A stretch of 64,000 bases of DNA from Chromobacterium haemolyticum DSM 19808 (GTDB lineage: Bacteria > Pseudomonadota > Gammaproteobacteria > Burkholderiales > Chromobacteriaceae): positions 33,762 through 97,761 of the forward strand of contig NZ_JONK01000020.1 of NCBI RefSeq assembly GCF_000711885.1, written 5' to 3'. The notes beneath the pieces are model-generated. The model did not search any database and was not told where the DNA came from. It worked only from the letters and a program-made list of their open reading frames with translations. Of this stretch, positions 9,006 through 18,151 are shown piece by piece. Positions within the stretch are counted from its first letter, which is position 1; each line of letters begins with the position of its first letter. The translations under genes and the position numbers were made by a program.

Positions 9006-9979
9006 GTGTGCTGTTTGCTTTTCCCGGACAAGGAGAGCGGCATGCCGGCATGCTGCGCCGCTTGCCGAATCACCCGCTGGTTGCGCAAACCTTGAGTCAG
9101 GCGGAGGAGATTCTGGCCGTCGATCCGTTGGTTCTGGATGGGGCGGCGGCCTTGCGCTCGACCCGCGCGCATCAGCTTTGCCTGCTGATCGCCGGCGTCG
9201 CGGCGACGCGCTTGTTGGCGGTCTCAGGCTGGCGACCGGCGATGGTGGCGGGGCTTTCCATCGGCGCCTGGCCCGCGGCGGTGGCGGCGCAAGGGCTCAG
9301 CTTCGACGACGCTCTGTGTTTGGTGGCCTTGCGCGGCGAATTGATGGAGACGGCTTTCCCCGCCGGCTACGGCATGCTGGCGGTGACCGGTTTGAGCCAA
9401 GCGCGCTTGGAGAGCCTGATCGCCGCGATACATAGCGCGGCGACGCCGCTGTATCTGGCCAATCTGAATAGTGATGTCCAGTTCGTGGCCGCTGGACATG
9501 AAAACGGCCTGATGGTGTTGGAGACAGCGGCCAAGGCGGCGGGAGCGCGAGCTTGCCGCCGTCTGGAGCTGGGCGTGCCGTCGCATTGCCCGCTGCTGAC
9601 GCCGGCGGCCGAAGCATTGCGGGCGGCTATCGCCGGCGTGGAAATACGCGCCCCGGCCGTGCCCTATCTGAGCGTCGGACGCGCGCGGGTAGTGTTCGGC
9701 GCGGAGGCCCTGGCCGATGATCTGGCTTTCAATATGGCGAGGCAGCAGCGCTGGGCTGACGCGGCGCGCCACGCGTGGGAACGCGGCATGCGCATCTTGC
9801 TGGAGCTGCCGCCGGGGCGGGTGTTGAGCGGCCTGAGCCGGGAGACGTTCCGCGAGGGGAAAGTGCTGGCGTGCGAAGCGATGGATCTGGCGGTGCTTAG
9901 AGCCAGTTCAAAATCTAGCGAGCAAGAGCGAGACAAGGCGAAAACGGCTGAGAAAGCGGAATGGTCAAGTGGTACATGA
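9002..9979 (+). CDS. mdcH: Malonate decarboxylase epsilon subunit (malonyl-CoA:ACP transacylase) MdcH, with an element-derived C-terminus
   Basis: A 325-residue acyltransferase that primes the carrier protein with malonate. The N-terminal FAFPGQG block and the nucleophile motif GLSIGAW (Ser about residue 86) are present, with a later catalytic-type His in GVPSHCPLL. The start is GTG at 9002, seven bases after GGGAGG (8989-8994) and overlapping the mdcG stop; an upstream GTG at 8987 is less likely. From residue about 301 the sequence (ASSKSSEQERDKAKTAEKAE and so on) is read entirely from the mobile element inserted at 9900, so the last 25 residues are foreign to the family. The family core is complete, so activity may be kept. 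Confidence 0.88.
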   Translation: MSVLFAFPGQGERHAGMLRRLPNHPLVAQTLSQAEEILAVDPLVLDGAAALRSTRAHQLCLLIAGVAATRLLAVSGWRPAMVAGLSIGAWPAAVAAQGLSFDDALCLVALRGELMETAFPAGYGMLAVTGLSQARLESLIAAIHSAATPLYLANLNSDVQFVAAGHENGLMVLETAAKAAGARACRRLELGVPSHCPLLTPAAEALRAAIAGVEIRAPAVPYLSVGRARVVFGAEALADDLAFNMARQQRWADAARHAWERGMRILLELPPGRVLSGLSRETFREGKVLACEAMDLAVLRASSKSSEQERDKAKTAEKAEWSSGT

Positions 9980-10042
9980 GCATTTCGAAGCGGTACTCAT
10001 CGTGTCACGCCTCGCGAAGCGCAGCAGATTATGAACAGACTC
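9900..10042 (+). mobile_element. 143-bp inverted-repeat element, copy 1 (TTA target repeat)
   Basis: The element is flanked by TTA at 9897-9899 and 10043-10045. Ends GAGCCAGTTCAAAATCT and AGATTATGAACAGACTC are inverted repeats. The interior carries the family's conserved block GAGACAAGGCGAAAACGG and CATGAGCATTTCGA. It has no coding capacity of its own, as expected for a MITE-like element moved by a transposase encoded elsewhere. It sits in the 3' end of mdcH and supplies the last codons and stop of that gene. Confidence 0.8.
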
Positions 10043-10046
10043 TTAC

Positions 10047-10081
10047 GAACCTGTTCAAAGTCCTTTGAGTTCAAACAGGCC
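10047..10081 (+). repeat. Back-to-back solo ends of the same element family
   Basis: GAACCTGTTCAAAGTC (10047-10062) is identical to the end of the copy at 33835-33978, and it is followed at once by the inverted counterpart CTTTGAGTTCAAACAGG (10063-10079, with a few extra bases). The body of the element is missing. It directly abuts copy 1, so copy 1 seems to have landed beside an older, internally deleted copy. Confidence 0.55.
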
Positions 10082-10132
10082 CTTGGCTACGAGCATCGAT
10101 GAAGGATCGTTGCTCGCGGGTTGCGGTACTTG

Positions 10133-10588
10133 TCAGCGCCGCAGCAGCCATAGGCCGACAAGGACCACCAGCGCGCCCACGGCCTGGGCCAGCCACGCCG
10201 ACCAGTGCTTGCCTGGTTCCAGGCAGGCCTCCTCTGGGTTTTGCGGATTGTAAAACACCTGCACGGCTTGGCTTGCCGGGTAGCGCTGAACGATTTCGAG
10301 CGCTTGTTGATCGCTGCTGCCGTAGCCGGGATTGGGGAAGCGCAGCCGCTCGGCGCGGTGGATACGGCCGGCCACGCGGTATTCATAGCGTACGACGGCG
10401 CGGTATTCCCTGCGATCCGAGCTGTCGCCGCCGCGAATAGGTCGCCAATCCACTTCGCTGGAGACAATTTGGCCGACGACGCTGGGCCAGCCGGCGGCTT
10501 CTTGCGCCTTGGCGGACTGCTGCCACAGATAGACGGAAATGGCCAAGCCGATGGCGATGACCAGCAGGGCGATGACTTTTTCGCTCAT
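10133..10588 (-). CDS. DUF3592 membrane protein
   Basis: A 151-residue protein beginning MSEKVIALLVIAIG. It has a hydrophobic segment at each end and a central region with YRAVVRYEYRVAGR and QVFYNPQNPEEACLEPG, which matches the DUF3592 pattern (VxYNPxxPxxAxLxPG). Function is not known. The ATG overlaps the stop of the upstream paralogue as ATGA. It is the last gene of a - strand run (yqgE-ruvX-DUF3592-DUF3592), converging on mdcH. Confidence 0.75.
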   Translation of the reverse strand: MSEKVIALLVIAIGLAISVYLWQQSAKAQEAAGWPSVVGQIVSSEVDWRPIRGGDSSDRREYRAVVRYEYRVAGRIHRAERLRFPNPGYGSSDQQALEIVQRYPASQAVQVFYNPQNPEEACLEPGKHWSAWLAQAVGALVVLVGLWLLRR

Positions 10589-11103
10589 GGGGCGCGGATG
10601 CCTCGGTGAACGCGCCGGCGCGGCAGCGGCAGCTTGGCCCGCAGCCGATACAGCAGCGCCCAGCCGAACAGCGCGCTTAGCGCCGCCAGGATGAATTTGG
10701 CGCTGCCGATATCGCTGTCCCCGCCCTTGATCAGCACGGACTCGGCGGGGCTGCGCGGATTGTAGTAGACGGTGATCGCCTTGCCGGCGGGAAAGCGCCG
10801 CGTCAGGTCGTCGGCGTTGCTGCGGTCGCCGGGCAGGGCGTTGTCGACGGCGAACAGCCGGTCGCTGTGGTAGACCTGACCGCGCACCGTGTACAGGTAT
10901 TGCACATGCGGCTGCCAGTAAAGTTGATCGGGGTGTTCGGCGCTGGACACTACCAGCATGCGGCTGCTCTCCACGTGGCCCGGCGCGTTGCGCCATTCGC
11001 GCAATTGATGGCTGGGTGTCAGCAAGACCGCGATCAAGCCCAGCAGGCTGGCGAGAAAGGCCAGCATCAGCGCGCTGACCCGGGCTTGCGGCGAGAGTTT
11101 CAT
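10585..11103 (-). CDS. DUF3592 membrane protein
   Basis: A 172-residue paralogue of the downstream gene. There is an N-terminal hydrophobic segment (ALMLAFLASLLGLIAVLL), a central domain with VQYLYTVRGQVYHSDR and ITVYYNPRSPAESVLIKGG, and a second hydrophobic segment (KFILAALSALFGWALLY). The pair probably arose by tandem duplication. It starts eight bases after ruvX ends, so it is likely in the same transcript. Function unknown. Confidence 0.75.
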   Translation of the reverse strand: MKLSPQARVSALMLAFLASLLGLIAVLLTPSHQLREWRNAPGHVESSRMLVVSSAEHPDQLYWQPHVQYLYTVRGQVYHSDRLFAVDNALPGDRSNADDLTRRFPAGKAITVYYNPRSPAESVLIKGGDSDIGSAKFILAALSALFGWALLYRLRAKLPLPRRRVHRGIRAP

Positions 11104-11110
11104 GATGGGG

Positions 11111-11548
11111 TCAGACGGCTTGTCCGGGGTGCTCGAACCAGGTCAGCAGAATGGCCTGGGCCGCCACCTGATCCAGCGCCGGCTTCTGCTTGCGGCCGCG
11201 CACGCCTGCTTCTTCCAGCATGGATTCGGCCACCACCGAGGTCAGCCGTTCGTCCACCAGCCACACCGGCAGGCCGTAGCGGCCCTTGAGCCGGTTGGCG
11301 AAGCGGCGCGCCAGTTGCGTCATCTGGTGTTCGGTGCCGTCGATGTGCATCGGCAGCCCCACCACCAGCTGCGCCGGCCGCCATTCCGCGATTAAAGCGG
11401 CGATGGCGGCGAAGCGCGCGTCGTTGATTTCCGTGTCTATGGTGATGAGCGGGTGGGGAATGCCGAGCAGGGTGTCCCCGACGGCGACGCCAATGCGGCG
11501 CTCGCCGAAGTCGAATGCCAAGGCGCAACCTTCAGGCATGGCCGACAT
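11111..11548 (-). CDS. ruvX: Holliday junction resolvase-like protein YqgF/RuvX
   Basis: A 145-residue RNase H-fold protein. The family motifs [15 protein letters not shown] (residues 10-25), [12 protein letters not shown] and [14 protein letters not shown] are all seen, with a final acidic residue in [12 protein letters not shown]. Homologues act in 16S rRNA 5'-end maturation and were first proposed as Holliday junction resolvases. The start overlaps the end of yqgE; ATG at 11539 (MPEGCALAF) is an equally good alternative. The yqgE-ruvX pairing is conserved in many proteobacteria. Confidence 0.92.
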   Translation of the reverse strand: MSAMPEGCALAFDFGERRIGVAVGDTLLGIPHPLITIDTEINDARFAAIAALIAEWRPAQLVVGLPMHIDGTEHQMTQLARRFANRLKGRYGLPVWLVDERLTSVVAESMLEEAGVRGRKQKPALDQVAAQAILLTWFEHPGQAV

Positions 11549-12095
11549 CCGTGGACAATAGGGAAGGATCGAAGCCCAGCAGCGCCATCGCGGCGTCGTA
11601 GCGCTCCTCGCAGGGCAGTCCGAAGATGATGTCCGGCCGCGCCGGCACCGTCAGCCAACCGTTGTCGGCGATTTCCTGCTCCAGCTGACCGGCGCTCCAG
11701 CCGGAATAACCCAGCGTGATCAGCATGCGGTCCGGCTGCTTGTGGTTTTCGGACACCGCCATCAGCACGTCCTTGGACGTGGTCAGCGCGATGTCGTCGG
11801 TGACCAGCAGGCTGGATTGCCAATTGCCCACCGGCATGTGCAGCACAAAGCCCCGGTCCGGCTGCACCGGGCCGCCGAAGTAAATCGGCTCGGCGCGGAG
11901 CGAGTCGCCGTCCAGCGGCAGATCGATCTGATCGAACAACTGCGCCATGGCGATGCCGGAAGGCTTGTTGACGATCAGGCCCATGGCGCCGTGCTCGCCA
12001 TGCTCGCAGACGAAGACCAGCGAGCGAGAGAACAGCGGGTCCGCCATATTGGGCATGGCGATCAAGAATTGATTGGACAACGATAGCGGTTCCAT
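11532..12095 (-). CDS. yqgE: UPF0301/YqgE family protein
   Basis: A 187-residue protein of the YqgE/AlgH family. Seen are [20 protein letters not shown] at the N-terminus, [18 protein letters not shown] near residue 38, the [13 protein letters not shown] block, and [17 protein letters not shown] near 128. I chose the ATG at 12095; the open frame reaches further upstream into the divergent smc leader without family resemblance. The molecular role is not settled. It is divergent from smc and overlaps ruvX downstream. Confidence 0.9.
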   Translation of the reverse strand: MEPLSLSNQFLIAMPNMADPLFSRSLVFVCEHGEHGAMGLIVNKPSGIAMAQLFDQIDLPLDGDSLRAEPIYFGGPVQPDRGFVLHMPVGNWQSSLLVTDDIALTTSKDVLMAVSENHKQPDRMLITLGYSGWSAGQLEQEIADNGWLTVPARPDIIFGLPCEERYDAAMALLGFDPSLLSTDVGHA

Positions 12096-12228
12096 GCGGC
12101 CATTATGGCATAAGTGGGCTGTCTGGGTAGATGCGGCTGCGCGACGCGCAACAGGTCCGCGCGCGACGCGCGGCCGGCGCGGGCAACTGCTAAAATGCCG
12201 ATTTTCGCCCAGCCATTGCGAGGACATC

Positions 12229-15200
12229 TTGCGTCTCACCCACATCAAGCTTGCCGGTTTCAAGTCATTCGTCGATCCCACCAGCATTGCCGTGCCCGGT
12301 CAACTGGTGGCGGTGATCGGCCCCAATGGCTGCGGCAAGTCCAATGTGATAGACGCGGTGCGCTGGGTGCTGGGCGAGTCCTCGGCCAAGCAACTGCGCG
12401 GCGAATCGATGCAGGACGTGATCTTCAACGGTTCGTCCACGCGCAAGCCGGTTAGCCGCGCTTCGGTGGAACTGGTGTTCGACAACGGCGACGGCGCGCT
12501 CACCGGCGCATGGGGTCAGTACGCGGAGGTGGCGATCAAGCGGGTGCTGACCCGCCAGGGCGAATCCAGCTACTTCATCAACAACCAGCAAGTGCGCCGT
12601 CGCGACATCACGGATCTTTTCCTCGGCACCGGCGTGGGTGCCCGTGGCTACGCGGTGATCGAGCAGGGCATGATCTCCCGCATCATCGAGGCGCGGCCGG
12701 AAGAACTGCGCGCCTATCTGGAAGAAGCCGCCGGCGTGTCCAAGTACAAGGAGCGCCGCCGCGAAACCGAACACCGCATCGCGGACACCCGCGCCAATCT
12801 GGAACGCATCGCCGACTTGCGACAAGAGCTGGAGCGGCAGGTGGAGCGCTTGTCCGAACAGGCGGAGGTGGCCGCCCAATACCACGATCTGCGCGGCGCG
12901 CTGACCCATAAGCAAAACCTGCTGGCTCTGGCGCGACGGGAAGAGGCCGCGCGCAACGAGGCGGCGGCGCGCGGGGAACTGGCGCGTATTGAAACCGAAG
13001 AAGCGGCGCTGGAAGCGGCGGTCACCCATGTGGAGGCCGAGTCCGAAACCGTTCGCGAAAGCCATTTCGCCGCCAGCGACGAAGTGCACGAGGCGCAGCA
13101 GCGCTTGTTCGAGGCCAACGCCCAACTGGCGCGGCTGGAAGAGGCGCAGCGCCACCGAGAGCAAAACCGCGCCCGCGTCGACCGAGAGCTGAGTGCCGTG
13201 CGCACCGAGCGTCAGGTGCTGGCCGAAAGCCGCGGCCAAGTGAAGGCTGAGCTGGACGATTGGCTGCCGCGGCGCGAAGAAGCGCAGATGAGGCTGGAAG
13301 AGGCGCAGATGACGCTGGAAGACGGCGCCGACGAATTGCCCACCGCCGAGTCGGAATACCGCGCGATAGAGCAGCAGCTGAACGGGCTGACCGCGCAGCA
13401 GGCCAAGCTCAGCCGGGATCGAGACCTGGCGCGCCAGAACGGCGAGCATCAGCGTCGCAATCTGGAGCAGCTGTTCGGCCGCGAAGACGCGTTGCGCCGA
13501 GAACTGAGCGATTTGAATCTGCCGGACCAAGAGCGGCAGCAAGCCGCCGCCGCCGAAGTGGAACGCGCGCGCGGCGCGCTGGAGACGGTGCGAGGCCGGC
13601 TGGTGGCCGACGAGGCCAAGCAGGCGGACCTGGCCGCCGAGCGCGAAAAACTGGACGAACAACTGGCCGCGCTGCGCGGCGAACAGGCGCGGGCCGAGGC
13701 CGAGGCCGCCGCGCTGGCCGGAATGCTGGCGCGCGAGGCGGCCAGCGAGCAATTGGACGGCTGGCTGCAGCGCCGGGGCCTGGCCGAGGCGCCGCAGTTG
13801 TGGCAGAGCCTGCAGGTGGAGCCTAAATGGCAGCCGGCGCTGGAAGCGGCGCTGGGCGAACGCCTGGCCGCGCGCGCCGCAGCGCTGTCCGGCGAATTGC
13901 CGCCGGCGGCGCTGGCGTTGGCGGACGGCGCGACGGCGCGCGACTGGGAAGCGGAGCGCTCGTGGCCGACGCTGTTGCAACAGGTGCGAGCCGCCCAACC
14001 CTTCCAGGCCGCCTTGCAAGACTGGCTGGCCGGCGTCTACTTGGCCGGATCGTTGGACGAGGCACTGGCCTTGCGCGAGCAATTGCCGACCGGCGCTTGC
14101 CTGCTGACGCCGGAAGGCCACCGCGTTTACGCCGCCAGCCTGTGCCTGCACGCCGAAGCCGGCGGCGACGGCCTGATGGCGCGCAAGGCGCTGTTGGAAG
14201 CGGCCCAGGCGCGCTTGGAGACTTTGTCGCCGGAAATCGACGCCTTGCAGCGGCGCCGCGAATCATTGCAAAGCCGCGGCGGCATGCTGGCCGAGGCGGT
14301 GCGGGCGCAAAAGGGCGCGTTGACCCGTTTGGAGGCGGAGCTGAACGCGGCGACCCTGGAGCACGTCAAGCTGGACCAGGCCGCGCGCCAGGGCGCGGCG
14401 CGGCTGGCGGCGATCGAGGCCGAGCGCCGGCGCATCGCCGAAGAGGGCGAATTGGCGCGCCAGAGCATCGCCGAAGCCGAAATGCTGGGCGAAGAGACGG
14501 CGTTGACGCTGGAAGAACTCACGGTGCAATTGGAGGACATGCGAGTCGACCGGCTCAATGCCGAGACGGGTTTGCAGTTGGCGCGCAACAAGACGCGCGA
14601 CGCCGAGCGCATGCTGCACGAGATCAAGCTGGAAATGAGCACCGCCGAGCAGAAGGTGGCGGAACTGGCGCGGCGAGGCCGCGAACTGGATGAGCGCGAT
14701 CAGCAACTGGCCGAGCGTTTGGAGACTCTAGCCGAGGAAGCCGAGGCGGTGGAGGAGGCGGTGCCCGAAGAGGCCTTGCAACTGGCCTTGGCCGAACGCG
14801 AACAGCGCGAGCACAGCCTGGGCGCGGTGCGCGACCGGCTCAACGGCCTGACCGAGAAACTGCGCGAATTGACTCAGCAACAACAGCAAGCCAACGCCGC
14901 TTTGCCGGCGCTGCGCGAAGCGCGCTCGGACTGGTTGCTCAAGCACCAGGAGGCGAGGCTGGCGATGGAGCGTTTCGCCGAAGAACTGGCCAGCGCCGGG
15001 GCCGACGAAGCCGCGCTGATGGCCGATCTGAGCGAGTCGGTGAAGCCGAACGCGCTGGCCGCCGAGATCGCGCGGCTGGCGCGCGCGTTGGAAGGGCTGG
15101 GCGCTGTCAACCTGGCGGCGCTGGAAGAGCTGGATGAAGCCAGGAAGCGCGGCGACTACCTGGCCAATCAGTCCGAAGACCTGAATCAGGCAATGGCCAC

Positions 15201-15714
15201 CTTGGAAGAGGCGATCGCCAAGATAGACGGCGAAACCCGCGAGATGCTGCAAGCCACTTACGATGCGGTCAACACCAAGATGCGCGAGTTTTTCCCCACG
15301 CTGTTTGGCGGCGGCCGCGCCGAGCTGGTGCTGACCGGCGAGGACTTGCTGGACGCCGGCGTGCAGATCATCGCCCAGCCGCCGGGCAAGAAGAACAGCA
15401 CGATTCACCTGCTGTCCGGCGGAGAAAAGGCGCTGACTGCGATGAGCCTGGTGTTCTCGCTGTTCTCGCTGAACCCGGCGCCGTTCTGCCTGCTGGACGA
15501 GGTGGACGCGCCGCTGGACGACGCCAATACCAGCCGTTTCTGCGATCTGGTCAAGCAGATGTCGGAGCGAACCCAGTTTCTCTATATTTCTCATAACCGC
15601 CTGACCATGGAAATGGCCGAACAACTGGTGGGCGTGACCATGCAGGAACAGGGCGTCAGCCGCATTGTGGCGGTGGACATCGTGGAAGCGTTGAAAATGC
15701 GGGAAACCGCCTGA
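12229..15714 (+). CDS. smc: Chromosome segregation protein SMC
   Basis: An 1161-residue SMC ATPase that organises and segregates the chromosome. Walker A is GPNGCGKSN at residues 31-39; the ABC signature LLSGGEKALTA and Walker B PFCLLDEVDAPLDD lie near 1060-1090. Long heptad-rich coiled coils flank a hinge region near residues 510-630. The start chosen is TTG at 12229, giving MRLTHIKLAGFKSF, the usual N-terminus; an ATG far upstream (12073) would add unrelated residues overlapping yqgE. The stop codon TGA (15712-15714) is also the left target repeat of a mobile element. Confidence 0.95.
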   Translation: MRLTHIKLAGFKSFVDPTSIAVPGQLVAVIGPNGCGKSNVIDAVRWVLGESSAKQLRGESMQDVIFNGSSTRKPVSRASVELVFDNGDGALTGAWGQYAEVAIKRVLTRQGESSYFINNQQVRRRDITDLFLGTGVGARGYAVIEQGMISRIIEARPEELRAYLEEAAGVSKYKERRRETEHRIADTRANLERIADLRQELERQVERLSEQAEVAAQYHDLRGALTHKQNLLALARREEAARNEAAARGELARIETEEAALEAAVTHVEAESETVRESHFAASDEVHEAQQRLFEANAQLARLEEAQRHREQNRARVDRELSAVRTERQVLAESRGQVKAELDDWLPRREEAQMRLEEAQMTLEDGADELPTAESEYRAIEQQLNGLTAQQAKLSRDRDLARQNGEHQRRNLEQLFGREDALRRELSDLNLPDQERQQAAAAEVERARGALETVRGRLVADEAKQADLAAEREKLDEQLAALRGEQARAEAEAAALAGMLAREAASEQLDGWLQRRGLAEAPQLWQSLQVEPKWQPALEAALGERLAARAAALSGELPPAALALADGATARDWEAERSWPTLLQQVRAAQPFQAALQDWLAGVYLAGSLDEALALREQLPTGACLLTPEGHRVYAASLCLHAEAGGDGLMARKALLEAAQARLETLSPEIDALQRRRESLQSRGGMLAEAVRAQKGALTRLEAELNAATLEHVKLDQAARQGAARLAAIEAERRRIAEEGELARQSIAEAEMLGEETALTLEELTVQLEDMRVDRLNAETGLQLARNKTRDAERMLHEIKLEMSTAEQKVAELARRGRELDERDQQLAERLETLAEEAEAVEEAVPEEALQLALAEREQREHSLGAVRDRLNGLTEKLRELTQQQQQANAALPALREARSDWLLKHQEARLAMERFAEELASAGADEAALMADLSESVKPNALAAEIARLARALEGLGAVNLAALEELDEARKRGDYLANQSEDLNQAMATLEEAIAKIDGETREMLQATYDAVNTKMREFFPTLFGGGRAELVLTGEDLLDAGVQIIAQPPGKKNSTIHLLSGGEKALTAMSLVFSLFSLNPAPFCLLDEVDAPLDDANTSRFCDLVKQMSERTQFLYISHNRLTMEMAEQLVGVTMQEQGVSRIVAVDIVEALKMRETA

Positions 15715-15857
15715 GAATCTGTTCAAAGTCTGCGGCGCTTCGTGAAGCTTTGCACGGTGAGTGCAAGCTCAAAATGCTCATGCACCACTTGACCATTGCG
15801 CTTTCTCAGCCGCTTTCGCCTTGTCTCACTCTAGCAGGCGAGGCTTTGAACAGGCTC
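15715..15857 (-). mobile_element. 143-bp inverted-repeat element, copy 2 (TGA target repeat = smc stop)
   Basis: TGA flanks both sides (15712-15714 and 15858-15860). Ends GAATCTGTTCAAAGTCT and AGGCTTTGAACAGGCTC are inverted repeats. The interior is in reverse orientation relative to copy 1. The left TGA is the stop codon of smc, so the duplication made on insertion kept the smc product unchanged. Confidence 0.82.
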
Positions 15858-15998
15858 TGAAGGCTCGAGCTGCCCGCAGACTGTTTTCATTAGTTTCGGT
15901 TTGACGGCGCGCAAACTGTAGCGCGCGCGCGAATGGCATACTGCGCAGCTTCCCGGCGGCAGCGGCCGCCGGACGATATCATTGCTGGATGAATAGGC

Positions 15999-17375
15999 AT
16001 GACCGTAAGCATCAAGCGTTGGGAGCCTGAAAACCCTATTTTCTGGCTGCGCCGCGGGCGGCGCATCGCCAATCGCAATCTCTGGCTGTCCATCCTGTCG
16101 CTGCACCTGAACTTCAATATCTGGATGATGTGGAGCATGGTGGTGGTCAACCTGCCGGCGGTCGGGTTCGCGCTCAGCAATCAGCAGCAGTTCCTGCTGG
16201 TGTCGATTCCGCCGCTGGTCGGCGCCTTGATGAGGCTGTTGTACTCATGGATATGGAGCTGGGTGGGCGGCGGCCTGTGGCTGGGCATTTCCACCTTGCT
16301 GCTCTTGCTGCCGGCTTTGGGCGTGGCCACGGTGGTGCAGGATATTTCGACGCCGTTTCCCATGCTGTTGCTGGTGTCCGGCTTGTGCGGCATCGGCGGC
16401 GGCGCTAGCGCTTCCCATCTGTCCAATACCAGCTTTTTCTTTCCCAAGGCGGCCAAAGGGCTGGCGATGGGGTTGAACGCGGGGTTGGGAAATCTGGGCG
16501 TGTCGGTGGCGCAACTGGCGATCCCGGTGGTGATTCTGCTGCCCTTGTTCGGCGCGGCCGGCGGGCCGCAGATCTGGGGCGTTGGCGGCGCCGTGCACCC
16601 GGTGTGGCTGCAGAACGCCGGGTATCTGTGGCTGCCCTTCATCATCGTCATCGCGCTGGCCTGCTTGCTGTACGCGCATGATCTGCCCAAGCTGCGCATC
16701 ACGCCGCATGATCAGCTGGACGCGATGCGCGATCCGCACACTTGGTATATCTGCCTGCTGTACATGGGCAGCTACGGCACTTTCCTCGGCTTCGCCGCCG
16801 CCTTTCCTCTGCTGGCGCGCAATATGTTCCCGCTGATCGATGTCACGCCCTACGCCTTTATCGGGCCCATGGTCTGCGCCTTGTCGCGGCCGCTGGGCGG
16901 CTGGATGGGCGACCACATCGGCGGCGGCATCGCCACCATGCTCAGCAACGGGGTGATGGCGCTGGCCACCGTCGGCGTTTATCTGAGCATGCCTTCCGCC
17001 GGCAACGGCGGTTCGTTCTGGCTGTTCCTCGCCATGTTTCAGTTGATTTTCTTCGCTGCGGGCGTGGGCAACGGTTCGTCTTTTCAATTGGCGCCCAAGG
17101 TTTTTCTGTTGCAAGCGGGCCAGCGGGCCAAGGCCGCGGGTCTGGACGTTGCGGAAGCCTACGCGCGCGGCGGGCGGCGCGGCGCGTCGGCGATGAATGT
17201 CAGTTCGGTGATGGCGGCGTTCGGCGGCTTCGTGATTCCCAAATCCTTCGGCAGCGCGCTGGCCGCCTTCGGCAGTTTCCTGCCGGCTTTCGGCATGTTC
17301 TTTGTGTTTTATCTGGTGTCCATGCTGGTGGCCTGGTGGCATTACAGCCGGCCGGGCAGCCGGATGCGTTGCTGA
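15999..17375 (+). CDS. narK: NarK-like nitrate/nitrite MFS transporter
   Basis: A 458-residue inner-membrane protein of the nitrate/nitrite porter family with about 12 hydrophobic segments. The N-terminus has RIANRNLWLSILSLHLNFNIWMMWS, and the nitrate signature GLNAGLGNLGVSVAQ lies near residues 159-173; a second G-rich signature (SVMAAFGGFVIPKSFG) lies near 407. The long loop before the last helices (QAGQRAKAAGLDVAEAYARGGRRGAS) fits NarK-type proteins. No nar genes are near, so it may serve assimilation or act with nitrate respiration genes elsewhere. A TonB-like gene follows after eight bases. Confidence 0.88.
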   Translation: MTVSIKRWEPENPIFWLRRGRRIANRNLWLSILSLHLNFNIWMMWSMVVVNLPAVGFALSNQQQFLLVSIPPLVGALMRLLYSWIWSWVGGGLWLGISTLLLLLPALGVATVVQDISTPFPMLLLVSGLCGIGGGASASHLSNTSFFFPKAAKGLAMGLNAGLGNLGVSVAQLAIPVVILLPLFGAAGGPQIWGVGGAVHPVWLQNAGYLWLPFIIVIALACLLYAHDLPKLRITPHDQLDAMRDPHTWYICLLYMGSYGTFLGFAAAFPLLARNMFPLIDVTPYAFIGPMVCALSRPLGGWMGDHIGGGIATMLSNGVMALATVGVYLSMPSAGNGGSFWLFLAMFQLIFFAAGVGNGSSFQLAPKVFLLQAGQRAKAAGLDVAEAYARGGRRGASAMNVSSVMAAFGGFVIPKSFGSALAAFGSFLPAFGMFFVFYLVSMLVAWWHYSRPGSRMRC

Positions 17376-17383
17376 GGCGAAAG

Positions 17384-18046
17384 ATGGGCGCGCGCCCTGT
17401 CTGTTGGGCTTTGTTGGCGTCGCTGGCGCTGCATGCCTTGCTGTTGTTCGCTTGGCAATGCCGTCCGCCTCAGCCAAGCGTGGCTGCGTTGACGCTGAGA
17501 CTGGCGCAGCCCGCGGGCGGACCTGAGCCCGTTATCGCTCAAAATGCGGCCAAGGCCGGGAATCAGGCCGGCAACAAGGTTGAAAATAAAGCGGCGGCCA
17601 GGCTACGCCCCAAGCCAAGCGCCCGTTTTGCGGTGCCTCCGCTTTTACCTGAGGCCGGCCTGGCCGGGCCGGCGACAAGCGCCGTTGAGTCCGCCGGCGA
17701 CAGTGGTGCGAAGAGCGGGGCCGCCGCGCAGCCGGGGGGCGGCGGCATATCGCAGGGCGGCGCGGACAGCGTGGCATTGTACCGCGCGGAATATCTTAAC
17801 AATCCGCCGCCGGAATACCCGGAACGCTCGCGGGAAAACGGCGAGCAGGGCACGGTTTTACTGCGGGTGAGCGTTAGCGCCGCCGGCCGCGCCGGCGAGG
17901 TGACGGTGGCCGTCAGTAGCGGTTATCCGCGGCTGGACCGAGCGGCCAAGGCCGCGATGGAGCGTTGGCGCTTCGCGCCGGCCAAACGCAATGGCCAGGC
18001 GGTGGATTCGGTGTTGATGGTGCCGGTGCGTTTTCAGAGCCCTTGA
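17384..18046 (+). CDS. TonB-like energy transducer
   Basis: A 220-residue protein with one N-terminal hydrophobic anchor (WALLASLALHALLLFAW), a Pro/Ala-rich periplasmic linker, and a TonB C-terminal domain with YLNNPPPEYPERSRENGEQGTVLLRVSV and AAKAAMERWRFAPAKRNGQAV. TonB couples the proton motive force to outer-membrane receptors with ExbBD; neither exbB nor exbD is here. The ATG at 17384 is preceded by GAGGCGAAAG and lies just after narK, so the two are probably co-transcribed, an uncommon partnership. It could serve the heme receptor at 29831, but nothing in the sequence proves that. Confidence 0.85.
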   Translation: MGARPVCWALLASLALHALLLFAWQCRPPQPSVAALTLRLAQPAGGPEPVIAQNAAKAGNQAGNKVENKAAARLRPKPSARFAVPPLLPEAGLAGPATSAVESAGDSGAKSGAAAQPGGGGISQGGADSVALYRAEYLNNPPPEYPERSRENGEQGTVLLRVSVSAAGRAGEVTVAVSSGYPRLDRAAKAAMERWRFAPAKRNGQAVDSVLMVPVRFQSP

Positions 18047-18151
18047 GCCGTGGGCGCGGCCGGAATTGAAAATGCAATGGCGGCGAGGGCGCGGGCCGCA
18101 TCGCGGGGCCGCGTCTCGCCGCCGGGTAAAGGGCGGTGACGGCTGGAGAGA

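Noticed and set aside
15715..15857. Simple terminator hairpin after smc
   Set aside because: The inverted ends are 110 bases apart, there is no T-run, and the same unit recurs with target repeats, so it is a mobile element first.
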